Shown: positions 48,929-61,700 of the stretch, one piece after another | How the letters are laid out: each line of letters opens with the position of its first letter | Numbering within the stretch: position 1 is the first letter of the stretch | NCBI RefSeq assembly: GCF_037975245.1 | Contig: NC_092583.1 | Location: 8,827,764 to 8,891,763 of the forward strand | Length of the DNA stretch: 64,000 nucleotides | From: Apostichopus japonicus | Taxonomy: Eukaryota; Echinodermata; Holothuroidea; Aspidochirotida; Stichopodidae | Direction: 5' to 3' | Position numbers and translations under genes: made by a program | The notes under the pieces: model-generated | Told to the model about the DNA's origin: nothing | The model's input: only the letters and a program-made list of their open reading frames with translations | The model's database searches: none

Positions 48929-49475
48929 CAGGCCTCGACAAATTTTTTAAAGCTACTCGCCAACTGGCGACCGAGTCTAAAATTCTACTCGCCAAAACGT
49001 TAAATTTACTCGCAATTTTTTCTCGCAAAGTGTTTGTGTGATATAAGCCTAGCTAGTATGGCCTAACTTAGGATATCACGGTATAGTGTTACTGTTAGTT
49101 GTTTACAGCAAAAAAAAAAACGATCTATTAAATTGTGCTTCTTCAAAAGTGTTTAAAGCATGATATTCATGATAATATATAATATATATCGTGCATCATT
49201 TAGCTTGAGCGATTAGTATCAAATTAGTTCGAGCTGGTGAACAGAGCTGTTCCTTAGGCCCTAATGGTAACAGTGCACTTGGTGATTGTACTGTGATTTT
49301 TAATATTAGGCAATAGGCCTTTGTTAATTGGCTCACAAGTTAATAGTAAGCCTATCGTATAAACGCAGTGAGCGAATGAGCCACTCGCCAAAGTGTCGAG
49401 CGTAATGCATTTTTTGCTCGCCAGTCGCAAAATTCTAGTCGCCATTGGCGAGTTGGCGGCCGTATTTGTCGAGGC

Positions 49476-49478
<3 letters not shown>
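48929..49478. mobile_element. hAT-like element inside a (TA)n tract
   Basis: Ends CAGGCCTCGACAAAT and ATTTGTCGAGGCCTG are perfect 15-bp inverted repeats. Subterminal TACTCGCCAACTGGCGA and its complement-like blocks near 49380-49455 are further internal repeats. Flanks are AAATATAT and ATATATAT, compatible with an 8-bp duplication in TA sequence. Confidence 0.8.

Positions 49479-49522
<44 letters not shown>
49479..49522. repeat. (TA)n microsatellite
   Basis: TA run between the hAT-like element and a reverse SINE. Confidence 0.95.
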
Positions 49523-49523
<1 letters not shown>

Positions 49524-49640
49524 GAAAACGTAATGAGAAGGAAAATCCAGAACAGTGAAAAAACTTCCAGCCTCCACCGGGATTCGAACCCGGGCCTCCC
49601 GCTCTGTTCAAAGTATCTCTTTCGAGATCCTGCTTTAGGA
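49523..49640 (-). mobile_element. tRNA-derived SINE, reverse copy
   Basis: Complement of the 49795 SINE: AATCCAGAACAGTGAAAAAA, then GGGATTCGAACCCGGGCC. Its 3' end meets the (TA)n run. Confidence 0.8.
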
Positions 49641-49794
49641 ATCACAAATGATTTTCGAGTTGGGTAGAATCATGTTTGATCTCTAGAGTAAGGCAAAATA
49701 TGTCACCAAAAACAGAACTAGTATTGTTCGATACAGGTGTCAAACGCCTACAGTGAAATTACGACCTACCTTACCGGTTTCGAACCTCTGGACA

Positions 49795-49930
49795 TACAAT
49801 CAGCGTCCATAGCCTAGTTGATTAGGGTGTCCGCGTACAGAGCGGGAAGCCCGGGTTCGAATCCCGGTGGAGGCTGGAAGTTTTTTTCACTGTTCTGGAT
49901 TTTCCTTCTCATTACGTTTTCATTTATATA
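49795..49930 (+). mobile_element. tRNA-derived SINE, forward copy
   Basis: The tRNA-like head has an A-box-like TAGCCTAGTTGATTAGGGTG and a B-box GGGTTCGAATCCC 43 bp apart. CACTGTTCTGGATTTTCCTT and then a TA-rich tail follow. The head retains tRNA promoter elements but not a foldable tRNA with intact stems as far as I can see. Confidence 0.82.
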
Positions 49931-49965
49931 TATTCATTTGCCTTTGTCGTTTACTTCCATTCATT

Positions 49966-51180
<1,215 letters not shown>

Positions 51181-51183
51181 CTT

Positions 51184-51369
51184 TTATATAATAAAACTGA
51201 CTATTCTTGATATTGTGACATAATTAGCTAAAAATCCATCATCCCCGACGCTGCTGTCAGAATGGAAGACCAGTCGTAGCTCGTTCTCCGTACTTGTGGT
51301 GTCTGGTGGTGCATCGGTGCCGCAATAAACACCAAGGAGCACCGGCACACCGGAAACGACATCGTATAG
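51184..51369 (-). CDS. CUB domain terminal exon, open copy
   Basis: On the minus strand, an acceptor (CCGTCCAG) is followed by 61 codons and a stop. The translation [34 protein letters not shown] and GFLANYVT is the second half of a CUB domain. It matches the terminal exon at 39235-39450 but has neither the 51-bp duplication nor the internal stop. The exon for the first CUB half was not found at higher coordinates within the window, so it may be a remnant or the end of a gene with a long intron. Confidence 0.75.
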   Translation of the reverse strand, partial: LYDVVSGVPVLLGVYCGTDAPPDTTSTENELRLVFHSDSSVGDDGFLANYVTISRIVSFII

Positions 51370-51698
51370 CTGGACGGTAGATGAGAAAAGATGATATTTT
51401 AATCACTCAAAAAGAATTTTAAATATTTATAAAGATAAGAAGCAAACCCAAACCATCATCATTGATCTGCATAGTAGAGATACATGCGATAAATAACGTT
51501 ATATCCAAACATGCAGCTAAGGAAAAGAAGTTCTTCTTATTGGGAAATATCGAAGTTTTCATGTTCCTTCATATACTCACGAAAGAAGACTTAAGCAAGT
51601 CTAAAATGTGACATCATCGAGCCAAAAAGGGCTTCAATATTTGCTTATGGTTTTCTTAAACGATTACAATTGTTATTTCCTTCCCGCAATAGAGGTTT

Positions 51699-51702
<4 letters not shown>

Positions 51703-51742
<40 letters not shown>
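51703..51742. repeat. (TA)n microsatellite
   Basis: Short TA run. Confidence 0.95.
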
Positions 51743-51746
<4 letters not shown>

Positions 51747-51978
51747 TATTTCTATCAATTCTCAATGTACATAATACAGATAAAATTGACTACAAAAAGC
51801 ATGACAGGTCTCAACGACCGCAGCTAGCAGAAAGCCACACTAAGGATAATAAAAGGATAAAGGGATTAAAACGACAGACAATACCAAGCAAACAAGAACT
51901 TAAGAGAACGACAAGTACAAATCTAAATGCGATCAAATAGTAAAAAGAAAAAAAACTGCTGAAAAAAATATATATACT

Positions 51979-52740
51979 CTATATATCTACAATATGTGTG
52001 AGGCAAATGTCAGCATCATCCCGAAGATTGTATATTGTATAGCTGCACATGAGGGCTAGTTTAGTACATTTGGCAAGGTATTTCTTTATTATAGATTTTT
52101 TCGATTTTCCCAGACTATTGCACATAAGTTTTACTGTACCGGGAGCTATTATCCCCCTTACTCCAATCTCCACCGTTATGAAATCCACTTCCCAGCCAAT
52201 ATCACTCAAGTCACCGATCAATGGTCCATATCTGTCTGATTTTCTTTCTTGTGCATTGTTAAAGGATTCATCGGAGTCCCAGGGACACGTCAACTCCATG
52301 ATGTGAATTTTGCGTTGAACCCTGTCTATAGCAGTGAGGTCTGGTCTGCAGGTAGTAGTAGGCAATATATCCGGGGGTATGGTACTGGTGTGCTGGTCAT
52401 ATACGATAGTGTTCCCGTCTCGAGTAGCGTCGATTGCGATATCCCATGCTGGGCCTAGCGTTAAAGTGTAGAGGTCTCGCAGAGCAAAGAGAATGTTATC
52501 GTGTCTCCAGGTGTACCTGTGTTTAAGTGATAACGAAACCTGGCAAGAGCTGAGCACATGCATGGTGTAGAGTTTGCTCTGGAGCATTACATAGTTCGCG
52601 ACTTGCCAGACAAGCTCCGCATTGGGCAGACACCGAACAGTTCCAAACCTTACATAAAACGCTGGCAACAGGAAGTTGGTTATTCAGGGAACGAATGGCA
52701 AAGCTAAAACACTGTTCAGACATTCCTCGTATGGTGGCTT
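51979..52740 (-). mobile_element. LINE 3' end with restriction-like endonuclease
   Basis: The minus-strand frame of 229 codons (52668-51979) encodes the C-terminus of a restriction-like-endonuclease LINE. It has the zinc-knuckle tail HVLSSCQ, RYTWRHDNIL, then RPDLTAIDRVQRK and IMELTCPWD (the PD-(D/E)XK core) and DLSDIGWEVDF. A short piece just upstream reads in another frame ([15 protein letters not shown]), showing a frameshift. The copy is truncated where it meets (TA)n at 52818. The clade (R2, NeSL or relatives) is uncertain. Confidence 0.78.
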
Positions 52741-52810
52741 GCCATTTCGTGTCGGCGTCTTGAAGATGAAACAGTTGGTTCCAGTTTCCTTGCTCCCTCA
52801 GGTTATTGAG

Positions 52811-52817
<7 letters not shown>

Positions 52818-52865
<48 letters not shown>

Positions 52866-52891
52866 TATATAAATATATATAAATATATATC

Positions 52892-52961
<70 letters not shown>
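52818..52961. repeat. (TA)n microsatellite
   Basis: TA run with AAATATAT and CTATGTAT interruptions. Confidence 0.96.
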
Positions 52962-52964
<3 letters not shown>

Positions 52965-52976
52965 AACTATGGATCC

Positions 52977-53241
52977 TACCTTAGGTCGACAGTTACATTG
53001 ACTTACACACTAAATTTAATCTAACCCTAACCCTTTTTTCTAACCCTAACCCTGAACCGACCCTAACCAAAACTTATAAATGAACGTTTTAGAGGACGGA
53101 GAACATTATAAAGCTATTTGCGACAATAAAAAAGTGTCTTAAAATGGTAGTGAAAACATTAGGTCGACAGTGAAATGTCGACCCAAGGTACACTGTTGAC
53201 CTAAGGTACACTTTTTTACCATAAACTGTCGACCTAAGGTA
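52977..53241. mobile_element. MITE carrying telomere-like repeats
   Basis: Ends TACCTTAGGTCGACAGTT and AACTGTCGACCTAAGGTA are inverted repeats 265 bp apart. More copies of the terminal motif occur inside near 53160-53205. The interior at 53021-53065 holds CTAACCCTAACCC-type units. No coding capacity. Confidence 0.75.
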
Positions 53242-53257
53242 CATATCATGAGTATAT

Positions 53258-53282
53258 ATGTATATATATATATATATATATA

Positions 53283-53352
<70 letters not shown>
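53258..53352. repeat. (TA)n microsatellite
   Basis: TA run leading into a reverse SINE. Confidence 0.96.
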
Positions 53353-53355
<3 letters not shown>

Positions 53356-53430
53356 GTAGTGAGTTGGAATATCCAGAACAGTGAAAAAACTTCCAGCCTC
53401 CACCGGGATTTGAACCCGGGCATTTCATTA
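53353..53430 (-). mobile_element. tRNA-derived SINE, reverse, partial
   Basis: ATCCAGAACAGTGAAAAAAC and CCGGGATTTGAACCCGGGC match the other copies of this SINE; the head beyond the B-box is missing. It is attached to (TA)n. Confidence 0.78.
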
Positions 53431-53439
53431 TTCGTTATT

Positions 53440-55705
53440 CATTATTCTAGATTGTCTTAAATTTCTGAAGGGGGAGGAAGACACCCGTCCCCTCACACCC
53501 CCTCCACGGCGATCGTTTAGCGATCGCGTTCATCTCAAATCTTCGGATCACCCCACCCCACCCAACCCCACCCAACCCCACCCCCAATGTCAAAAAGAAA
53601 TCTATATACGTCACTTTTAACCTTTATCGCGATGCGTCCATTTGTATACGCGCAGCGTGGGAAGGCCCTGCTATAGAGACGACAGAATGGGAAAACTTCG
53701 TTGTGAACTTTCCATAAACGGTGCCATGTGTATATGGTATTGCGTTAAACATACTGCATTGGAACAGCAGTGTGAAGGCAATAAACGTGTAGCCCTATAG
53801 GCTATGTATCATCAGCATTACCCACCTACTCAAATATTTACTTTAAGTGAGAACAATAACGATCTTTTAACACAAAAACAGTTTTATTTGAATACAAAAT
53901 CAAAATCTTGGTGACGTACATAGACTGTTTGACTTGAATTGTTTGATTAAACAACCAGCTCGAGCTAAAACGAAAATACCTTTAGTGCTTGGTTAGTCAA
54001 AAGATGCTAGATAACGTCAGTATTGTCTAGGAACTTTAAAGTTAAATATTAAAGCAGTAGACTATATATATTTAAGGTTTCTTCTAAAAACCGGTATACT
54101 CTGCACAGGGCTTACGATTTTAATTTTATTTAGAGGCCGGAATTGTGTTCCAATGGGAATGGAAATTTAGGCTGACCCATTTAAGAACGTAGCTCTTAGA
54201 CGAAGCTCAGCATCTTTCACATGCATGTGCACTGACATACACGATGAACCGAATTTGAATATATTTTCATCCACCCTATTTACTCCCATCTGGATCCCCC
54301 AACCACACTCCCTCCCCCACCTATCCAAATACTCCAATATACTGAGTTATTTTGTCAGGTTTCTATTTTGAATAATAACGGGGAAATCGTAGAGTTTTCA
54401 ATATTCCGCTATTAGGGAAGACTATAGGACCGTTTTCCACACAAATCGGCCGCAATTAAATGAAAGACGCTGTAACTGTATTCGCCATTTCCAGACTTAT
54501 ATGTTGGACTGGTTAGAGAGACAAATAATAGTGGCCCACTTACTCAATGTAAGTTAGATTGAGGGAGAGGGAGAGGGGGGGGGGGTATCTCAGGTTATGT
54601 GATTATCTCGATGGTCTGTAGACTGTAGGGTCTGTGGTCTGTAGACAGGCAGATCACCTGTATTGATTTTACGACCCCCCCTGTTCCCTCCTCTCCTTTC
54701 AGTTTTGGAAATTCGATATATTTATTAAGTACGTCATAACATTAAAAATTACACTCAAGGTGGTTCAGTTAAACATGAAAAAAAAATGAAAATCTCACCG
54801 AACTGCTTTAAGTTCAATATTGACTCAAACATCACGCGATATGGTTTATATCTAAGAGGTCAAAGGTTAGTGGGCGTAATTTATTATTTGATTCATTTGC
54901 TATATATATATACCAGTTCAGATCAAGCCTGTCCTCCTCTTTTACTATAGCATTCAACTCTCTTTCGTGCTCCACACTTCAGCGTTTATTACCTAATATT
55001 TAGTTGAGAATTTGTTTCATTCTCTGATCAAAGTCATAGCATTTCGTTGTCTTTTAAGTGATCTCAAAGGGCATTCTGTTTGAAATCTGTGTTATTACTT
55101 CATGTTTGTTGACGTGGCAGCGACTCAACATAAAAAACAAAACGAATTATATCAACAATAATTTTATATTCAAGACCTTTCGAAGAATATTAGCTGTACC
55201 TTATCTGCACCTCTCCAACACAGACGTCTGTCATTTTAAGTAAAATAAAACATTTATTGATATTTATAAACAGCACTCCAGTGTAGGGAAGTATAGCTAA
55301 ATTGTACAACAATCCTGTTTTGGATAAAAATGTAATTTTTTTACCAGAAAATCGTTACCTTTGACCATCGTAAATATGAATTTATCATTTTCTCGCAATT
55401 TCCAACATTTTCTCACGATATCGCCGTCTTTTTCGCAATCCAGCATGAACCAAATATAACTGTAACGTAAACTTCTTTATTGATCGTAGACAGTGTGATT
55501 TTAGAATCGGGGATGACCAAAACCATCATTCCATCCATTATATTAAATTCAATGTTGCTCGTTAATCATCAAAACAGGCCACAACATTTACCCAAAAGAA
55601 GTCTCCATGCCGTTCCTGTGATCTCTATATTTATTGCGATATTCCTCGATAACTATTTTTTTAGAAAGTCATATTTGTTTCTTAAATTTATTTCTTATTT
55701 TATCC
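53440..55705. other. Intergenic, no gene seen
   Basis: G/C-rich remnant at 53465-53600 resembles hAT element interiors. The rest is AT-rich. TATATATATA at 54900 could serve a promoter for the downstream gene, but nothing else supports it. Confidence 0.4.
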
Positions 55706-55768
55706 GCAGATCTGGACTCCCGCTGCATTCAATATAATTCACGTAGAACTAATTAACCACATATCAAA

Positions 55769-58700
55769 ATGGCCAGCGCAAACACTTCGTAAGTATTATC
55801 ATTATTATTGACAAAAAATAACATAAAATCGAAATGTGTTTATATTTGGCATTAAATACATGGCAATATAAAAAAAAATATTGATTATTTGTTTACTTTA
55901 CATTGTCCAATGTTGTATACTGAAAATAAACCGGGCTGTTCATTCTTCAGATAACTCCTGAAATGCGGGAAAGGGTTAAGTGTTGAGGGTAGTAGGACAT
56001 CACGGTGTCGTTGCATTGATGAGGTAAAGCACAAAGTCAACTCAAATCGCCGATAAAATGGATCATCTCTGCATTCTGTGCCGCAAATTCACCTTTTGAT
56101 TGATTACTTTAATTTATCAGCAAAATGGCACTTCCTGAATACACTTTTCCTAAATGTATCAACAAAAGCACATACTTAAAATAACACAAAATGACAAAGT
56201 ACAGTACTTGTCCACAATGGACACTTCTAATCTATGAAACAGAGCACTTCTTAACGTTTTCGTTACAAAACAGTAGTTACATGTCCCCTCGGATCCCTCG
56301 CATCGCGAGAATCGCCCCTGGATATAACACAAATGGTTTATGTCAATGTTTGGGGCAAAATGGTTTGGTAAAAATTAAAGTCGATGTATTGTAGAAAATT
56401 AATACACACTGCTATCAGCCAATTTTGGATGTCTATAACACTTCATTTTAAAGAAATGACCCTTTATACAAGTGAAGTTCGTCTCTTTGAAGTGACTGGA
56501 CCGTATTTAGTCTTATACAAAGACCATTAAGTCAGTTTCTCAGATACAACACAAAACTCAATGAATACTTTTATGGCCTCAAATGCCCTAGTAAGATGCA
56601 TTACAAATTTTTCACGTACGTGCTCGATGTTATCCAATGATGCTTTTCTTGCTTTCATCGAGATACAAGAACATGTTTTGGTGGAGTTATTAGAATTTTA
56701 AAACAAAGGATTATCATTAAAATTTATCATCGATCTCTGAACCCTTAAGTGAGCATTCCAGAGTGTTAGCATATTTTGAAGGTAAAATATTTTGGAAACC
56801 TGTGTAGCTGTTAGAAACATTATTACTAGCAGTCAAATTTGTCATTTGTTTCTTGGACTATAATAGGTCAAAAAACTAAAAGACTGAAATTCTGTCTGAA
56901 GTCACCCATGAAAACTTAAGACCAAGTTGGCTATAGAGCCGTATATAGAGATATCTGGTTGGCTCCAGAGCCGTATTGGCTCACTTTAATAGCGCCATCA
57001 TTTTCAATAGCGGAGCCTGTTGACAAAGTTAACTTTTTTGAATATCGCCACTATTAAAAGGTTGGGAGTTTCTTTCTCTCTCTCCTTTTTTGGCGCTAAA
57101 TGAAAATGAATTAAAATGTACTTCACGCATGTGGTCAACACACCGGACGAGTTGAATCAGAACATTACATCAGGACATAGCCTACATATGATAACGATGA
57201 AAGTTGAAGATAAATAAATCATGTTCAAGCAGATTAAATCTAAGCAATTTCACCAATTTGGCTGAAACTGCCTGTTAACAAGCTTAAGGCCTATGGTCGG
57301 TGTTGTTACATGTAAGAGAAATTTTGTGAAAGGAATATTTTCATCAACACACAGTAATTAATTTACATTCGACCTTTAATAGGATACTTTAATAGGAAAA
57401 TATTTTATTCGGTCGATTTTGAAATTTCTAGCACTTTTTACTCCGCTCGCCATATATACATAAATGGGGTCATGTATTATCTTCACATTAGTGCCCGAGA
57501 GGGTTGACCATGGATGTACAGACCAGTATCCTAATTATAAGGCCTTGAACGTCTCAATTCTTTTATCTTCGAGATTACCATGTCGGACATGCTCTGGACA
57601 TTTGCCATTGTGGTTCACAACTTTGTAATCCATGCATAAATCAATAGCTTTTTTTGTATTCAGTACCGTTAGTAAGACCTAGGCTTTAGCTACTTCGCAG
57701 ACTGAGAGCTGTATGTATATTAGATCCTCCTGCAAGCAGGAACTCGCGAAGAAGCCTCATTGGCTTATCAAAGCCGCAAGCTGACCGAAGTCAGTCTCTA
57801 ACATTCATATTTAACGTCCATGATTATGAATTGTTAATTGTCAACAACTCTGTAACTGGACGACATACATTAATATGGGAGTGACTCGAACCGGGGACCT
57901 TATGATTGAAAGGCACTGGCGTTGACCACTGAGCTAACACTTCCACAGCTGTTCATCAACTACATTCCTTCGATCAAAAAGCACTCCTAAATTCTTCGTT
58001 ACCACGGATACAACCTTCCAACCCTGACCTAACTTTTCACTTTTTGCCTTCCACAAACACAGAGTGCATACAACGATAGCACGATTCACCGTACGAAATG
58101 ATTGCACACTGTGTTCTTTGGACGTACTGGACACAGGCCATTGGGCTGTCGCTGGATATAATGACAGGACAAGACGCGGTTTTATTGATCTGTTTATGTT
58201 ACAATTTGATCCTGATTCTCAAGAAAAACCGTTATTAGTGACGTCAAAGCGGTATCATACTCAGCAATTTAACAAGTTTGGTTCATCATTGCGGTCTGTT
58301 TGTTTACTGGATGGTCATCTGTTTTTAACGTGTTGTAAAGAAACGATAGCATTGTACGATAGTAGTAATGGCGATCTGGTCAATCAAGGGAAGTTTAACG
58401 GTACAGCCTTCTGTATGACAACCAGAGATGGTTTAGTCTATGTCGGTTTAGATCACTCCAAAAAGGTGATTGTCTTAGGCGCGAGAGGATTGAGAATAAA
58501 GAAGACAATGATCTTAACAGGATTAGTAGGCAATCCCTGTGATATAACAGTTAGTAATAATAAACTGTTTATCTGTACAGGCTATGGGAGTGCTTTAATG
58601 TATAATGATGAGGGAGAAATAGAACAGGAATATACACACAAACAGTGCAGCCATGCTTGGAGTATAACAGTCAGTGAAGAGAAAGGATTAATATTTATAT

Positions 58701-61700
58701 TATGGTTAAGTGATGAGGGTAGACAAGTTGTTGTTTACTCTCTATCTGGGGGTCATTCTTCCATCTCTGGGGGTCATTCTCCCATCTCTGGGGGTCATAT
58801 TTTGGCTTCTTTCAAAGTTCATGATAATTCCGAGAGAATCAGGATTAATAATAACATAAACAGATTGTTTGTGGTTACTGAAACTGGAGAAGTACATGAA
58901 TATCACACAGTAAGTACTAATACAGCATATATAAGCCTATGGTAAAATTAGGACTATTTATCACTTTTATTAAAGCAATCCTTTAATTGAAGCTCAACAA
59001 ATTGGGTATCATTCAATGCGAACAAGTGAGGAGAACACACAGTAACATGTTTTTAGATCAGCCTTGCAATATTGAAGAAAAATAAGGAAATCTTTTTCTT
59101 GGGCTTTGCTGATTCTGGTAAGGTATTCATGAAGGTTTTTCGTACTGTTAATGTAAAGTAAAGTTGGTTTTCCTTATTTTCTCAGTCTTTATTACTTCAA
59201 ATATAGACAAAATTGTTACTGGTGAATGAGAAATTTGATAAAGAACACAAATGTTGCTTGTTGTTAAAAGGGAGATCAAAATGGTGGAAAAGTAAATGCA
59301 CTATATAATGAAAATGTTGGCCATTGGGTGTTTGTTGCACTTTGCAATATTAGAGCAACACCCAACATTTGGAAAGATATTTTACTTATTTTCTGAGCTT
59401 AAAAACTGCTCATATTTGGCAAAATTTGGTATTAGTGAATGCGAAATATTCTCAATAACGCAATAAGTGTTTTCTTTTTTTTTGGGGGGGGGGGCAATGA
59501 TGTCTTTATCATGAAAACCTAGACCAAAAAATATATGAAAAATGATGCGAGATGAATGTTGCATGGTATACAGCTCAGACAAAGAAGTGTAGTTCTTTTG
59601 TCATGAGTTTTGACAATCAACGTCCGCAAAAATAACAAAATTAACAACAATCAACGCAAATTAATGTTAAGAACACAGCAGGTGCTATTTTCCTTGAAAA
59701 GAGGTAAAATTCAAGAAAAGTTAAGCACAATATTTTTATCTTAACTTAGGCCATAGTGGTTAGTTTGACACTAATGCACATGTATAGCAAATACTGTAGT
59801 GATGATACCTTGATTTGATGACAGTATTAAATCTGGGTAAGATGGTATGACGCAATCTAGCTTCTATTTTGGGATTTGGGGTAGTTTATTTAGGTGCAAA
59901 TTAGTCAAAAATGAAGAAGTAGAAGGGAAAAATGTGCTTTAGCATTGTGATGCTATTTTCACATTGTCAACAGAGTAAAGACTGCAAAATTCACAAAGCA
60001 TATGAAATCATTTTTCATTACTTCTGAGGGGAGAAAGTTGTAGCTAAGTACAGGGATTGCATCGAGTCAGTTGACAGTCTTATGTCTGTTATATTCGAGT
60101 GGTTCATTTCCTGATTGCCAATGATTTCTATTATGAAGAATGCACGGTGTAATGCAGTCCTCATGAGTAACAATAAGTAAACAGATTTTGGATTAAATCC
60201 TGACTATGCCAAGTAGGTACAATTTAGCTGTACTACACTAATAATGAAGGTCATATGGAATTAAGCAGGAAAATGGGAGGTAAACCATTAACTGTTTTGA
60301 ATTTATGTAGATTTTTAAGTTTTAAAACTAAGAAAGCAATGTATTACTGTATTGTTCTCTGTCAATCTTGTGACAGCAACGGTTATAGACATCACTTTGT
60401 GTAAGTGACGATACACAATATTCTACTCAATCGTCTCAATATGCAGTACATCAATTAACTGTAGTGAAGACCCATATATTAGCTGTCCCAAAGCACACAG
60501 TAATGTATGCAATTGCTATGCACATGGATTACTGTGTGATCAAAAACAATGTGCTGCCTGTTAAAGGCCTTTTATTATACATGTCATCAGGCCACACCCA
60601 TATATACTAGTAAATTATTACAGGATTAAGTATCCCAGGAAACTTCATTTAGCATTATAGTTGATAGTTGCGCATAGTGTTCATAATTAAATGTTTCACA
60701 TGCATTCTGTGTCATGAAGCTGTGTATAGCTCATAGTGCAGTAGCTGCACATAATATCTAGTGCATACACCAATCTTAAAAGAAGTCTTTGCACAGTGCA
60801 TATGGACTGATTATTCACTTTCCAGCCTCTAGTTAGTTGTTTACTCATTCAGTATGTATGTCTTTTGCAAGATTGTAGGATTGAAAAAAGAATCTTCTGC
60901 AAGGAAATACTGCGTAAAATAAACACTGCATCAATGGTTGATATATTATTTAATATGTTAACTCATCTAAACAACACTGTGTAATAATTAAGGAAAATGT
61001 TAGAGGTAAGAATGGGGGTAGGAAGTGGTTTATTGTGTGTGCTTTAATGTTACTGACCACCTACATTGCCTAGAGTAGAAGACAATTTAAGTAGTTCCAA
61101 GTCCTGATTACATTATTATGCAAACATGGGTCACAATGTAGCGTTTATTGGTAACATTTGGAGAATAATGTTTAGCCCACTAATTACATACAATTTTAAG
61201 TTGCTGACATCATAAATAGATCTACAACAATCTGACTGATACATCTTCATGCATTGAAGCACGTACATGTACAACTTAAAAATCCATCCATCCCAATTGT
61301 CAGCTTTTTAATTTATTCTGAAATAAATATATAGTATTGTAGTAGAAGGAACTCAGGTAAATTACAGTCAAATTATCCATACCTTCATCATACTAAAGTA
61401 AATACCTTCTATTAATATGGGTTGCTCTCTCAATGCCTCAAATTTCTACTTCTATTTTGTTTTATGGTCTGCTATCACCAGTATGTTTATTTGATTTCTT
61501 CTGCCTCTTTGTTATAGAGTGACATCTTAACTTTTGATAACCCCCTGATGCGCACAGAGTCATTGATTAAGAAAGATGACTGTAAGAAGCTACTTGACTA
61601 CTTTGAAGTTCCAGCTAAGGAATCAAAGGACATTATTGAGAGTGATGAACCCTTTTCATCTCTTGTCCACCATCTCAGAGAGGCAGCGAAGATTTCTTTT

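Noticed and set aside
49808-49880. Possible tRNA gene
   Set aside because: It has A and B boxes, but the sequence recurs as part of a longer SINE with a common non-tRNA body, and I could not see good stem pairing.
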